Below, piece after piece: positions 40,085 to 50,129 of a DNA stretch of 64,000 bases. Under the pieces are notes generated by a model. The model made no database searches, was not told the DNA's origin, and worked only from the letters and a program-made list of their open reading frames with translations. The position numbers were made by a program, and so were the translations under genes. Source of the stretch: Marinobacter antarcticus (GTDB taxonomy: Bacteria > Pseudomonadota > Gammaproteobacteria > Pseudomonadales > Oleiphilaceae); assembly GCF_900142385.1 (NCBI RefSeq), contig NZ_FRAQ01000002.1, positions 124,001 to 188,000 on the forward strand. Reading direction: 5' to 3'. The stretch's first letter is position 1, and every line of letters begins with the position of its first letter.

Positions 40085-42151
40085 ATGAAAACAGTTATCA
40101 GCGTAAGCCAGGGCTCATCCGAATTCGATTACGATCTGGAAACGGAGTTTCTGGGGCAGTCCTTCCGAGTCATTCGCACCGGTACTGACGGAGATCTCTC
40201 CCGCGCGGTGTCCCTGCTGAAATCGTACCATGACAGGGCAGACGCCATCGGCCTGAGCATGGTCCCCGATCACTACCAGGTCGGGTCGGTGCAGCTGGAA
40301 CACCCGGATACCGCCAGGCTCGAAGCCTGTATTCCCGACAAACCGGTGACAACCGGGGCCGGCCTGCGGGGTATCCTTCAGGAATGGGCGGTGCGCCATA
40401 CCCAGTCCGAGCTTGGGCACTTCTTTGATAACGCCCGAGTACTCTTTATGAATGGGCAGGCCAGCTACCGGATTGCCAAATCCCTTTCCGAGCATACGGA
40501 TAACCTGTTTTTTGCCGACCCTTACATGGATTTCGGCGTGCCAAGGCTACTCACGTCACTCAAGCAGCTTGAAACCTACACCTCGCTGACTGCGCGGATC
40601 ATGTTCCGCCCGGCAGCCGTGAAGGCCGTTGAAACTTTGCGTCATACGCCGCTGTATCGTCTTGGGGAGGGGCTGATCCAAGGCTCGCTGCACCAAGCTG
40701 TTAAAGACGCTCACGTGATTGTTGCGAACATGGATGATCTTGAGAACTTCACACACAAGGAGCTGGACGGTAAAACCATTATCACCTCCCGCGTGACGGA
40801 AGCGGCTCTGGACTGGATGCGCTCCCGCAAGGTCGCCATGGTGGTTGATTACAGCCCCTGGCTGCAAGGGCGCCCTCTGGGTGTGAACGTGATGGAGGCT
40901 ATGATCAGTGCGGCGCTGTCTCGCACTCCGGAGCAATTGGGTGCAGATGATTATCTCGACGTTATCCAGACTCTGGGCATGGAACCGCGGATTCTCTACC
41001 CGAACGGTTATCGCCGGATAAACCGGTTTGCCTTCGTGATTCACCCGTTGTCGCAGCAATACCTGACCAAGACACCGCCGCTGGATTGGGTTGCCAGTGT
41101 TTCGCCGCCTCTGGTGATGAACCTGGTGGAGAAGGCCGTGGCTTATACGCCGCCATTTATCTACTCGAAGGTCTCCGGCATCAAATCGCCCACAGGGGAT
41201 GAAGTGGAGGGCTGGTTGATTACCGTAGGGGGCACGCCCAAAGAAATCATGGCGCACGATCCCGAGTTCACCTACAGCCGGTTACTGGCTGCCGCCAAGC
41301 TTGCGAAAAAGCTGGGCGCACAGATCATGGGCCTGGGTGCCTTTACCAAAGTGGTGGGAGACGCCGGCATTACCGTTGCCAAGCGCGCGCCGCTGCCCAT
41401 TACCACCGGCAACAGCTATAGCGCCTCCGGGGCACTGTGGGCCGCCCGGGATGCAGTGAAGAAAATTGGCCGTGTACATATTGGTAAAAGCGGAAAAATG
41501 GCTGGCAAGGCCATGGTGGTGGGCGCAACAGGAGCCATTGGATCTGTGTGCGCACGCCTGCTGGCTAAAGCCGTGGATGAGATTTACCTGGCCGCACCGG
41601 AGCCCGCCAAACTTCTCGCCCTGAAAGAAAGCATTGAACAGGAAACCCCGGGCGCTATTGTGCATGTGGCAGGTTCTGCAGACCGTGATATTGAAGAAAT
41701 GGACATGATCGTGACCGCCACTTCCGGTGCTGGAAAACGGATACTGGACATCAACAAAGTAAAACCCGGCTGTGTGATTACCGATGTGGCTCGCCCGCTG
41801 GATATATCCGCTGAAGACGTCGCCAAACGCCCGGATGTGCTGGTGATTGAATCCGGAGAGGTTCAGCTACCGGGTGATGTGCACATGAAAAACATCGGCC
41901 TTCCTTCAGGAATTGCTTACGCTTGCCTGGCAGAAACCATCGTGCTTACCCTGGAAGGGCGGTTCGAGAACTTCACGCTTGGGCGCAACATTGAGTGGGA
42001 AAAGGTTCGGGATATTTACAAGCTGGGCCTGAAACACGGCATGACGCTGGCGGCTATCTCCGGTGTGAACGGCGTATTCAGCGAAGAAGACTTCGAACGG
42101 GTGAGGGTGCTGGCGGCTAAAAGCGATGCCGGAGAACCTGTTGAAATATAA
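40085..42151 (+). CDS. Two-domain dehydrogenase related to long-chain acyl-ACP reductase
   Basis: A 688-residue protein. The first 330 residues are not recognised. From about residue 370 on it looks like cyanobacterial acyl-ACP reductase: AKLAKKLGAQIMGLGAFTK, PITTGNSYSA, the Rossmann loop VGATGAIGS near 475, then CLAETIVLTLEGRFENFTLGR (shown here only as landmarks LAETIVLTLEG and FTLGRN). Acyl-ACP reductases make fatty aldehydes. Its reductase role is an inference. ATG 40085 has AAGGA six bases upstream. It has its own promoter region and stands alone. Confidence 0.75.
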   Translation: MKTVISVSQGSSEFDYDLETEFLGQSFRVIRTGTDGDLSRAVSLLKSYHDRADAIGLSMVPDHYQVGSVQLEHPDTARLEACIPDKPVTTGAGLRGILQEWAVRHTQSELGHFFDNARVLFMNGQASYRIAKSLSEHTDNLFFADPYMDFGVPRLLTSLKQLETYTSLTARIMFRPAAVKAVETLRHTPLYRLGEGLIQGSLHQAVKDAHVIVANMDDLENFTHKELDGKTIITSRVTEAALDWMRSRKVAMVVDYSPWLQGRPLGVNVMEAMISAALSRTPEQLGADDYLDVIQTLGMEPRILYPNGYRRINRFAFVIHPLSQQYLTKTPPLDWVASVSPPLVMNLVEKAVAYTPPFIYSKVSGIKSPTGDEVEGWLITVGGTPKEIMAHDPEFTYSRLLAAAKLAKKLGAQIMGLGAFTKVVGDAGITVAKRAPLPITTGNSYSASGALWAARDAVKKIGRVHIGKSGKMAGKAMVVGATGAIGSVCARLLAKAVDEIYLAAPEPAKLLALKESIEQETPGAIVHVAGSADRDIEEMDMIVTATSGAGKRILDINKVKPGCVITDVARPLDISAEDVAKRPDVLVIESGEVQLPGDVHMKNIGLPSGIAYACLAETIVLTLEGRFENFTLGRNIEWEKVRDIYKLGLKHGMTLAAISGVNGVFSEEDFERVRVLAAKSDAGEPVEI

Positions 42152-42170
42152 TCAGACGCTTGGTACCCGG

Positions 42171-42437
42171 CTATCTCAGCTGGCTATCTTTGCTGCCCCG
42201 GCGGTTGATGCTACCTGAAGCCGTTTGCTGCTTTTCCAGTGCCGCCTGGCAGTTCACGCACAGGCGGACGCCGGGAATGGCTTGGCGCCGCGCCTCCGGA
42301 ATAGGGCAGTCACACTCCTCGCAAAATTCCGCGCTTTCACCCGTGCACAGCCGGCTACGGGCCTCGGCAACGGCATCTTCCACGCTCGCATCAATCTGAT
42401 CCTGAACGGCCCCATCACGAGCCCAGCCTCCGGCCAT
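42171..42437 (-). CDS. DksA/TraR C4-type zinc finger protein, YbiI-like
   Basis: An 88-residue protein with the four-Cys zinc finger CEECDCPIPEARR and CVNCQ (about residues 39-63). It is short, like YbiI/TraR rather than full DksA. TraR-type proteins bind RNA polymerase in the secondary channel. ATG 42437 has AGGAG nine bases upstream. Confidence 0.9.
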   Translation of the reverse strand: MAGGWARDGAVQDQIDASVEDAVAEARSRLCTGESAEFCEECDCPIPEARRQAIPGVRLCVNCQAALEKQQTASGSINRRGSKDSQLR

Positions 42438-42569
42438 AATGTTGCTCCTGTGAAGTCTCAACCTATCGCGTCTCTCCAGCATACCAAAACCATTGTGATC
42501 GGGCTAAGGTGGTGACTCGTAACTGCTGCAGTATAAATTGGCGATTCCCAGCTGAAAAAAGGAACCGGA

Positions 42570-43328
42570 ATGCTGTCAAAAACAAACTCGCCCCGCCGTG
42601 GCGGAAAATGGCCGCTGATTACTGCCTGGCTTGGTGTAATCCTGCTGATAGTTGCAGGCATACTCATGGCCGGCGCCGGGCCTGCCTACAGGGCTGAGCT
42701 GATTCAATTAGGCACCTCTTTCACATGGCTGCGCCAAGGCGCTCAACTGGCGTCGGGTGCCGCAGTGCTGGGCCTGATAACACTGGTTGTTGCCGGCATA
42801 CTCCGTCGGTGGCGCCCGGCACTTGTGGGTGCGTTGGTGAGCGTAACTGTGGTGGCTATGATCGCCATACCCATGCAGATGAAGCAGCGTGCCCAGAGTG
42901 TGCCGCCTATCCACGACATCACAACGGATATGGAAAACCCACCCGCCTTCACAGCGCTAGCCGCCGCTCGTGAGGAAGCACCCAATGAAGTGGATTATCC
43001 GGGGGCGGAAACAGCACGTCAGCAACAGGCCGCCTACCCGAAACTAAAGCCGATTATTATCGACATGCCAATGGCCAGCGCCATGGCCGCCGCAAAAGCG
43101 ACCATTCAGGCGCGGGGGTGGGAAATTGCCGGAACCACCGCCAACACCATTGAAGCCACTGCTACCACCCGCTGGTTCGGTTTCAAAGACGACGTGGCAA
43201 TCCGCATGACTGAGACAGAGACCGGCGTGCGGGTCGATATGCGCTCCGCTTCAAGGGTAGGGAAGAGCGATCTCGGTACCAACGCCGAGCGGATTCAGGT
43301 TTTTCTTGAAGATCTGGCGAAGCGATAA
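42570..43328 (+). CDS. Membrane protein with DUF1499 domain
   Basis: A 252-residue protein with three hydrophobic helices (about residues 16-36, 58-78 and 84-101) and a C-terminal DUF1499-type domain from about 140 (IEATATTRWFGFKDDVAIR is its core). No function is known. ATG 42570 has AAAGGA upstream. Confidence 0.82.
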   Translation: MLSKTNSPRRGGKWPLITAWLGVILLIVAGILMAGAGPAYRAELIQLGTSFTWLRQGAQLASGAAVLGLITLVVAGILRRWRPALVGALVSVTVVAMIAIPMQMKQRAQSVPPIHDITTDMENPPAFTALAAAREEAPNEVDYPGAETARQQQAAYPKLKPIIIDMPMASAMAAAKATIQARGWEIAGTTANTIEATATTRWFGFKDDVAIRMTETETGVRVDMRSASRVGKSDLGTNAERIQVFLEDLAKR

Positions 43329-43427
43329 AATCTTTTTTAATGCACAACATGGGTATATTCTGAAGAAGTAGTTTCTGCCGTATCTTTTCACAGGTTGGCG
43401 AGCCTAACTCCTTCAGTGTGACTCTCA

Positions 43428-44090
43428 ATGAAATCAGCCCTGCGTCTTCGGTATCAAACCATTGAGTTCGGAAACGTGGACATTCACGTTTGCACTCTGC
43501 GTGACAATCAGCAATTCGATGATCCAAACGACATTGCCCTCAAACTGGGCATTTCATCCGCGACCTGGCCGCTATTTGGCATTATCTGGCCCTCAAGCCT
43601 GGTGCTTGCCCATTATATTGCGACCCATGAGACTGCGGGAAAGAGAATTCTGGAAATTGGCTGTGGAATGGCACTGTCCAGCCTGCTGCTGAACCAACGA
43701 AACGACGATATCACGGCGACCGACTATCATCCGGAAGTGGGTGTTTTTCTGGAGCGAAACACACAGCTCAACCAGGGGAAGGCCATCGGTTACCAACGAA
43801 TTGACTGGGCGGATGCAACCAGTGATCTCGGCTTGTTTGACATCATCATTGGCAGCGACCTGTTATACGAAGACGAGCATATAAACCTGTTGGCCGACTT
43901 CATCCACAAACACTCCAACTCGGCCTGTGAAGTTATTCTGGTTGACCCGGGAAGGGGCCGGAAAAATAAATTCAGCCGGCGGATGGAAACCCACGGGTAT
44001 AGCAGTTCACAAGAAAAGCCGGAGCATACAGACTATCTGGAAAAGCCTTTTAAAGGGCACATACTCAGGTTTTGGCGGGGTGATGTTTAA
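43428..44090 (+). CDS. Class I SAM methyltransferase, lysine-methyltransferase-like
   Basis: A 220-residue SAM-dependent methyltransferase. SAM motif I LEIGCGMALSS is near residue 75, and IIGSDLLYED is near 145, the pattern of the Methyltransf_16 family (METTL21-like protein methylases). The target is unknown. No neighbour hints at it. The SD is weak. Confidence 0.85.
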   Translation: MKSALRLRYQTIEFGNVDIHVCTLRDNQQFDDPNDIALKLGISSATWPLFGIIWPSSLVLAHYIATHETAGKRILEIGCGMALSSLLLNQRNDDITATDYHPEVGVFLERNTQLNQGKAIGYQRIDWADATSDLGLFDIIIGSDLLYEDEHINLLADFIHKHSNSACEVILVDPGRGRKNKFSRRMETHGYSSSQEKPEHTDYLEKPFKGHILRFWRGDV

Positions 44091-44112
44091 AACCCGCCCT
44101 ACCAACAGCAAG

Positions 44113-44472
44113 TCATGAGCCGTTTTGGTTCAAATGCTCCATAAGTTGTTCTGTGGCTTGCATCGCCTCAATGCCGTAAACCACCGACGGCCCGCCGCCC
44201 ATGAGAATCGCCACTGACACGGTTTCTGCGATTTCTTCTTTGCTGGCACCTGCCGTCAAGGCATCATGTACGTGAAAAGAGATACAGCCGTCACAGCGAA
44301 CAGTGATGGCGATACCCAGTGCGATCAGCTCCTTCGTTTTACCATCCAGTGCGCCGTCTGCGAGGCTCGCTTTATGTAACGCGCCAAAGCCTTGCATAAC
44401 ATCCGGAATGGCAGCCCCAAGCTTGCCCATCCAGGTATTCAGCTCTTCATAGTGTGCGGGAAAGTTCTTCAT
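44113..44472 (-). CDS. Carboxymuconolactone-decarboxylase/AhpD-family protein
   Basis: A 119-residue AhpD-like protein with the redox motif RCDGCISFHVHDA (CxxC plus His). Such proteins reduce peroxiredoxins or act as small peroxidases. ATG 44472 has AAGGAGG eight bases upstream. The exact partner is not shown. Confidence 0.9.
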   Translation of the reverse strand: MKNFPAHYEELNTWMGKLGAAIPDVMQGFGALHKASLADGALDGKTKELIALGIAITVRCDGCISFHVHDALTAGASKEEIAETVSVAILMGGGPSVVYGIEAMQATEQLMEHLNQNGS

Positions 44473-44600
44473 TGTGGCCTCCTTGTATGACCTGCTTGTA
44501 ATCATAGACCAAAAACTGATTATAACTGCTTAAATTTTTGTATTAAAAACATGGATTTATTTAGAAAAAATTGATGTGAGTCAACTATTATAAATAATAA

Positions 44601-44622
44601 TTGACGAGAATTATCTCGTCAA
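44601..44622. promoter_or_regulatory. 9-bp inverted repeat upstream of the DUF2202 gene
   Basis: TTGACGAGA and TCTCGTCAA flank ATTA, a perfect palindrome in a 250-base AT-rich gap. It looks like a repressor or regulator site, 102 bases before the gene start. The regulator is not known. Confidence 0.5.
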
Positions 44623-44723
44623 AATTACACAAGGTTTGAAATTTATTAATGAGCCCTATTTATGTTTTTAGGTCATAATTTCAGGTAAATAGACTAAAGG
44701 CTATCAGTAAAGAGGAAGTGAGT

Positions 44724-45380
44724 ATGAATATTAAAAAGTTGATGAGCACGGCCATTGTTACATCCATATTCATGGGTGGCACAGCCATGGCGGCCGGCGG
44801 TCCGAAGCTTGATGGCGGAGGCGGTGGTGAGAACCTGAACCAGACGCAGTCAACCGAGTTGACGTCTATCGAAACCAGCGATCTGCAGTTTATGCGTGAA
44901 GAAGAAAAACTGGCCAGAGATGTTTATCTGACCTTGGATCAGCAGTGGGGCGAGCAGACTCAGGTTTTCGCCAGAATAGCTTTATCAGAAGAGTCACATA
45001 CCGCCAGCGTTGATTATCTCCTGGATAAGTTCGGAGTTGAGGATCCGGTGGTAAACGACACCATTGGCGTATTTACCAATCAGGAGCTTCAGGCGCTTTA
45101 CAATGAGCTGATAGAAAAAGGAAAAACCTCGTTTATCGATGCCCTTTATGTTGGCGGCATTATTGAAGAAAAAGATATGCGTGACATTCTGGCTGCTATC
45201 AGCCAGACCGATGAGCGCGCCATCATTCTGGCCTACTCGAACCTGCTCGACGGCTCAAAAAGTCATCTGAAGGCTTTCGTGCGAGTCATCGAAGCTCAAG
45301 GACTGACCTACGAAGCCCAGGTTCTGGATGCAGAAGAAGTTATGCTCATTATTGAGGATGAGAGTGAGATTCAAAACTAG
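44724..45380 (+). CDS. Exported DUF2202 (ferritin-like) protein
   Basis: A 218-residue exported protein. A signal peptide (about residues 1-24, AMAA end) is followed by a glycine-rich linker and a DUF2202 domain (FMREEEKLARDVYLTL, ALSEESHTASVDYLL), whose Glu/His pattern is ferritin-like and could bind metal. ATG 44724 has AGAGGA seven bases upstream. The function is unknown. Confidence 0.88.
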   Translation: MNIKKLMSTAIVTSIFMGGTAMAAGGPKLDGGGGGENLNQTQSTELTSIETSDLQFMREEEKLARDVYLTLDQQWGEQTQVFARIALSEESHTASVDYLLDKFGVEDPVVNDTIGVFTNQELQALYNELIEKGKTSFIDALYVGGIIEEKDMRDILAAISQTDERAIILAYSNLLDGSKSHLKAFVRVIEAQGLTYEAQVLDAEEVMLIIEDESEIQN

Positions 45381-45388
45381 ACAGTCGC

Positions 45389-45428
45389 GCCATACACCTT
45401 GTGAGTGAAAAGTCAGGAGGTGTATGGC
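45389..45428. terminator. Inverted repeat between convergent genes
   Basis: GCCATACACCT pairs with AGGTGTATGGC around an 18-base loop. It overlaps the stop of the minus-strand gene that follows. It may act as a two-way terminator. Confidence 0.55.
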
Positions 45429-45868
45429 ACAAAATATTCATGTGTAATAGAAAATCGGAGTACGAAGTACAACAATAAACCCGCAGGGCCAAACATGAGC
45501 GTCATAAACAAGCAGGGAAGCAGAAGCCAGTGAGATATTCCATATTGCGAAGCATTTGTGACAATGTATACACCGATCATCAAGTCAAAGGCCAGATAAT
45601 GAACCCATCCCGCAAGTACCACGCGCGGTGATTTGAACAGGTTGATGATTCCTTTTAATGAGAAAAAGTTCCCTCTGATTTTTTGCCCGGGCTCATCATG
45701 TTTTTTGCCGAAGAAAACCAGGTAAATGTATGCAAAGCACAATAGTGCTACGACGATTCCGACAATGATGCTCTGGCCAAGTTTCCACGAAGGTAGCACA
45801 GCTAGAATAATCCAGCCTGTAAGTGCTGAAAAACTGGTCAGTTTAAAGATATGCGATAGTGCATTCAT
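45413..45868 (-). CDS. ABA4-like (DUF4281) membrane protein
   Basis: A 151-residue membrane protein with about four helices. GWVHYLAFDLMIG and FGPAGLLLYFVLR match the ABA4/DUF4281 family, named for a plant gene needed for neoxanthin. Bacterial members are uncharacterised and I infer no carotenoid role. A clear ATG start is present. Confidence 0.8.
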   Translation of the reverse strand: MNALSHIFKLTSFSALTGWIILAVLPSWKLGQSIIVGIVVALLCFAYIYLVFFGKKHDEPGQKIRGNFFSLKGIINLFKSPRVVLAGWVHYLAFDLMIGVYIVTNASQYGISHWLLLPCLFMTLMFGPAGLLLYFVLRFSITHEYFVPYTS

Positions 45869-46062
45869 CCGATGCTATTCTCCTTGAAAAGTTATTATTA
45901 AAACACATCTGCTATCTGCCGCCCTTGTTATCGGCGGATTGGAGTAAGATTGGACGTAACGGTAGGCATAGCACGGTACGGTAACGTAAAGTGTTCGGTA
46001 AGCTTGTGCAGATTATTGACCTGCGTTATAGAATGTCGCACACGTACGGATCATGACTAAAA

Positions 46063-46797
46063 ATGCCGAAGATTATTTCTCCGCAACAGAACCGTTTGTT
46101 TGCTGCCTTGCCTGTCGCCAGCCGGAACCGGCTCCTCCCGCATTTGCAGATGGTTTCTCTGCCATTGGGACAAGTGATCTATGAGCCGGGCATTGCTTTA
46201 CAGCATGTCTATTTTCCGACGGATTCCATTATTTCACTGCTTTATGTGATGTTAGATGGAGCCTCTGCCGAAATCGCCGTTGTCGGTAACGACGGGGTTG
46301 TCGGTATCGCTCTATTTATGGGCGGGGACAGCGCCCCTCATCGGGCCTTGGTCCAAAGTGCGGGCGTCGCCTATCGATTGCCGGCGAAGGTGCTACAGGA
46401 AGAGTTTGGTCGCCATGAAGAGTTCATGGCGTGGATGCTTCGTTATACGCAATCACTGATTGCGCAAATGGCGCAGACCGCAGTATGCAATCGACATCAT
46501 TCGATCGACCAACAGCTGTGTCGCTGGCTATTGCTATCCCTGGACCGTTTGCCAGATAGCCAGTTAACCATGACGCAGGAACTTATCGCCAATATGCTGG
46601 GGGTGCGCCGGGAAGGTGTGACAGAAGCCGCCGGCAAATTGCAGAAGCTCGGCGTGATCTCTTATCACCGTGGACACATCAACGTGCTGGATCGACCGAG
46701 GCTGGAGCAGTTGTGCTGCGAGTGCTATGCCGTGGTGAAGACGGAGACGGACAGGCTGTTACATCAGCTCGAGGCTTCTGTCTGCAATGCGTTTTAG
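46063..46797 (+). CDS. Crp/Fnr-family transcriptional regulator
   Basis: A 244-residue regulator. A cyclic-nucleotide-binding-type sensor fold fills residues 15-135, followed by a winged-helix domain (LTMTQELIANMLGVRREGVTEAA is the DNA-reading helix pair; core MLGVRREGV). It lacks the CxxC cluster of FNR. Its target may include its own region, which carries several CGGTA repeats (45960-46010). Signal unknown. Confidence 0.9.
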   Translation: MPKIISPQQNRLFAALPVASRNRLLPHLQMVSLPLGQVIYEPGIALQHVYFPTDSIISLLYVMLDGASAEIAVVGNDGVVGIALFMGGDSAPHRALVQSAGVAYRLPAKVLQEEFGRHEEFMAWMLRYTQSLIAQMAQTAVCNRHHSIDQQLCRWLLLSLDRLPDSQLTMTQELIANMLGVRREGVTEAAGKLQKLGVISYHRGHINVLDRPRLEQLCCECYAVVKTETDRLLHQLEASVCNAF

Positions 46798-46859
46798 TAG
46801 GTTCAGCCTGGGTTGGGGAGTTATGCGATCTCCGGCGCAAATGGCAATGTTCCACGCAG

Positions 46860-48512
46860 TCATCGCGCAGCAATCGCTTTGTCGACGATCGCCTGCGCTT
46901 CCTTCAGGATGCGTTGCAGATGGGCATCGTCGTTGAAGCTCTCGGCGTAGATCTTGTAGATGTCTTCGGTCCCCGAGGGTCGGGCGGCAAACCAGCCGTT
47001 AGCGGTCATCACCTTGATGCCGCCGATCGGCGCGTCGTTGCCGGGGGCCTTATCGATGATGCCGGTGATCGGTTCACCGGCGAGTTCGCGCGCGGTAATA
47101 CCTTGCGGCGTGAGTGCTGCAAGGGCTTGTTTCTGCGGCGGGGTTGCCTTGGCTTCCACCCGATCAGCCACCGGGCAACCCAGTTCCCTGGTGAGCGTGT
47201 TGTACAAGGCGCCGGGATCCTGGCCGCAGCGCGCGGTGATCTCTGCCGCTAGCAGGGCAGGGGCTATGCCATCCTTGTCGGTGGTCCAGACCGTGCCGTC
47301 GCGCCGCAGGAAGGCCGCACCGGCGCTTTCCTCACCGCCGAAGCCGAGCGAGCCGTCGAACAGCCCGGCGGAAAACCATTTGAAGCCAACCGGCACTTCG
47401 ACCAGCTTGCGGCCCAACCGCGCGCTCACCCGGTCGATCAGGCCGGTGCTGACCACGGTCTTTCCCACCGCAGCCCGTTTGCTCCATTCCGGTCGGTGGC
47501 TAAAGAGGTAATCGATGGCGACTGCCAGATAGTGGTTGGGCGGTAGCAAACCGGCTTGGGGGGTGATGATCCCGTGCCGGTCGTGGTCGGTGTCGCAACC
47601 GAAGGCGATGTCGTAGCGGTCCTTGAGTTCGAGTAATCGCTGCATCGCATAGGGTGACGACGGATCCATGCGGATCTTGCCGTCCCAGTCCACGGTCATG
47701 AAGCCAAACGTCGGATCGATCACGTCGCTGACCACGGTCAGGTCAAGTCGGAAATGGTCGGCAATGCGTGCCCAATAATGCACGCCGGCGCCGCCGAGTG
47801 GGTCAACGCCCATGCGAACGTGGGCCGCGCGGATCGCATCCATGTCGATAACCTGGCCAAGATCGGCAATATAGGTGGTCAGGAAATCGTGGCGATGCAT
47901 CGTTGCCGCCTGCAGGGCGCGGTCATACGGCATCCGCCTGACCCCTGCCACATCCTTTTCGAGCAGGGCATTGGCCATCTTCTCAATGGTGTCGGTGATG
48001 TGCTTGTCAGCCGGGCCGCCGTTCGGCGGGTTGTATTTGAAGCCACCGTTATCAGGCGGATTGTGGGAGGGCGTCACCACGATGCCGTCTGCCAGCCCTG
48101 AGGTGCGGCCGCGGTTGTAGGTCAGGATGGCGTGGGAGACTGCCGGCGTCGGCGTGTATTCGTCGCCGGTGGCCAGCAGGGTCTCGACTTCATTGCCGGC
48201 CAGCACCTCAATGGCGCTGGCGCGCGCGGGTTCCGACAGCGCGTGGGTGTCGATGCCGAGAAACAGTGGTCCGTCGATGCCCTGACGTTTGCGGTAGGTA
48301 CAGATCGCCTGCGTGATGGCCAGCACATGCCATTCGTTGAAAGACAGCGCGAGCGATGTGCCGCGGTGCCCCGAGGTACCGAAGACGACGCGCTGCGCAG
48401 GTACCGACGGATCTGGTATGCCTGAGTAATAGGCGCTCACGAGCTTGGGCACGTCGACAAGCAGGTCTTGTGGGGCGGGTTTGCCGGCGAGCGGGCTGAT
48501 CAGTGTGGCCAT
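46860..48512 (-). CDS. pgm: Phosphoglucomutase, alpha-D-glucose phosphate-specific
   Basis: A 550-residue enzyme that interconverts glucose-1-phosphate and glucose-6-phosphate. Phosphoserine loop [11 protein letters not shown], Mg loop CDTDHDRHG, sugar loop GFGGEESAG and phosphate loop [12 protein letters not shown] are intact. ATG 48512 has GAGGA seven bases upstream. It is last in a minus-strand run gnd-zwf-HAD-pgm and is GC-rich. It would feed glycogen or stored sugar into the zwf/gnd branch. Confidence 0.95.
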   Translation of the reverse strand: MATLISPLAGKPAPQDLLVDVPKLVSAYYSGIPDPSVPAQRVVFGTSGHRGTSLALSFNEWHVLAITQAICTYRKRQGIDGPLFLGIDTHALSEPARASAIEVLAGNEVETLLATGDEYTPTPAVSHAILTYNRGRTSGLADGIVVTPSHNPPDNGGFKYNPPNGGPADKHITDTIEKMANALLEKDVAGVRRMPYDRALQAATMHRHDFLTTYIADLGQVIDMDAIRAAHVRMGVDPLGGAGVHYWARIADHFRLDLTVVSDVIDPTFGFMTVDWDGKIRMDPSSPYAMQRLLELKDRYDIAFGCDTDHDRHGIITPQAGLLPPNHYLAVAIDYLFSHRPEWSKRAAVGKTVVSTGLIDRVSARLGRKLVEVPVGFKWFSAGLFDGSLGFGGEESAGAAFLRRDGTVWTTDKDGIAPALLAAEITARCGQDPGALYNTLTRELGCPVADRVEAKATPPQKQALAALTPQGITARELAGEPITGIIDKAPGNDAPIGGIKVMTANGWFAARPSGTEDIYKIYAESFNDDAHLQRILKEAQAIVDKAIAAR

Positions 48513-48523
48513 GGGGGTATTCC

Positions 48524-48706
48524 TCAAACCATAGATGGGGGCAAATGGACCGCCAGGCGCTGCGTCTGGAGGCTGCCGCCTTCGATATTAGCTCGATAGC
48601 GTTGCAAGGCACCGAGATCATCGGCGTAACCCAGCTCGGCAATGATGCGATCGTTGTCGAGCAGGGTGTTATCGACATCGAGCAGGAAGACCCAGTCAGC
48701 AGTCAT
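48524..48706 (-). pseudogene. Truncated HAD hydrolase, internal deletion
   Basis: A 60-codon remnant. It starts with the HAD motif I VFLLDVDNTLLDND, then skips straight to ELGYADDLGALQRYR. In full-length relatives near zwf/pgm these parts are tens of residues apart, and another 150 residues follow. The remaining motifs II-IV are gone. The start still has its SD, and it overlaps zwf by 11 bases. Almost surely non-functional. Confidence 0.8.
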
Positions 48707-50129
48707 GGCGGGTGTCCTCTGATTCCGGGTTGTGCCAGGCGCCATCACCGGCAATCAGCGCGTCCGCGGCCACCGGCCCCCAGCTTCCCGGCGCGTAGGG
48801 CAAGACGCGGGCGTGATTGCTGAGTACCGGGTCGACTGCCGCCCAGGCCGCTTCGACTGCGTCCTGGCTCGTGAACAGCGCGCCATCGCCGGCCATGGCA
48901 TCGCCCAGCAACCGCTCGTAGGTGGTTTCCTCGTGGTCTTCTTCTGGTTGGAAATAGAGTTCGCGAAGGTCGCCGCGGAATGCCTTGCCCGGCTGTTTGA
49001 ACCGGGCGGCCAGGGCTATTGCGGACCCGGGTTGTAGCTTGAAGCGCAGATAGTTGGCATTGCACTCCTCCGGCCCGGAATCGTCGAACAGCTGTTGCGG
49101 CGGGGCATGCAGTTGGACCCGGACTTCGACGGCGGTCGTCTGCAGTCGCTTACCGGCACGAAGGTACCAAGGCACGCCACTCCAGCGCCAGGAATCGATG
49201 AAAAGGCGCAGGGCGCAGAAGGTCTCGACATCCGAATCCGGTGCAACATTCTTTTCCTGGCGATAGCCATCATATTGCCCGCGCACCAACGCGTCGGAGG
49301 TCAGCGGCTGCATGGCGCGAAACACGCTGGCCTTGGCATTATGTACCGCCCCGAAACCCTGGAAGGCGGGCGGCTCCATCGCCAGCAGGGCCACGATCTG
49401 GAACAGGTGATTCGCCACCACGTCGCGCAGGCAGCCGGCGCTTTCATAGAAGCCGCCGCGGTTACCCACACCGAACTCCTCGGCAAGCGTTACCTCTACA
49501 CTTGCCACGTGGTTGCGGTTCCATATTGGCTCCAGGAACGCATTGGCGAAGCGGAAGTACAGGATGTTCATGATCGCATCCTTGCCAAGGTAATGGTCGA
49601 TGCGAAAGATTGCATCCTCGGGGAACACCGATGATGCAATCGCGTTGAGTTCGCGCGCCGAAGTCAGATCTCGTCCGAAGGGTTTTTCGACGATAACGCG
49701 GGCATTCTTGGCCAGTCCGGCAGCACCGAGGCTGCGGATCACCGTGGCAAACAGCGCGGGTGGAATCGCCAGATAGTGCGCCGGGCGTTGGGCGGTGCCC
49801 AGGGCGCGTTTCAGCGCCTGGAAGGTGGACTCATCGGCATAGTTGCCGGCGACATAGTCGAGCAGGGATAGCAGCCGATCGAATGCCGCTTCGTCGTCGA
49901 TGGCCCTGTCATGCTCCAGACTGGCCCGCACGTGACGATGCCATTCCTCGGTGCTCCAGGGCGAAGAGGCCACACCGATCACTGGTACGTTCAGCACGCC
50001 TTTTCTGACCATGGCATAAAGCGCCGGTAAGATCTTTTTGCTGGCCAGGTCGCCGCTGAAGCCGAAAACCACCAGTGCGTCCGAGTTTGAAACATCTTCG
50101 GTCGGTGGCGATAGTGTAGCCGCACTCAT
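48696..50129 (-). CDS. zwf: Glucose-6-phosphate dehydrogenase
   Basis: A 477-residue enzyme that makes 6-phosphogluconolactone and NADPH. The dinucleotide loop [19 protein letters not shown] and the substrate motif RIDHYLGK are intact. Its ATG overlaps the gnd stop by four bases. Length fits the family (about 490). No lactonase gene (pgl) is near. Confidence 0.96.
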   Translation of the reverse strand: MSAATLSPPTEDVSNSDALVVFGFSGDLASKKILPALYAMVRKGVLNVPVIGVASSPWSTEEWHRHVRASLEHDRAIDDEAAFDRLLSLLDYVAGNYADESTFQALKRALGTAQRPAHYLAIPPALFATVIRSLGAAGLAKNARVIVEKPFGRDLTSARELNAIASSVFPEDAIFRIDHYLGKDAIMNILYFRFANAFLEPIWNRNHVASVEVTLAEEFGVGNRGGFYESAGCLRDVVANHLFQIVALLAMEPPAFQGFGAVHNAKASVFRAMQPLTSDALVRGQYDGYRQEKNVAPDSDVETFCALRLFIDSWRWSGVPWYLRAGKRLQTTAVEVRVQLHAPPQQLFDDSGPEECNANYLRFKLQPGSAIALAARFKQPGKAFRGDLRELYFQPEEDHEETTYERLLGDAMAGDGALFTSQDAVEAAWAAVDPVLSNHARVLPYAPGSWGPVAADALIAGDGAWHNPESEDTRHDC

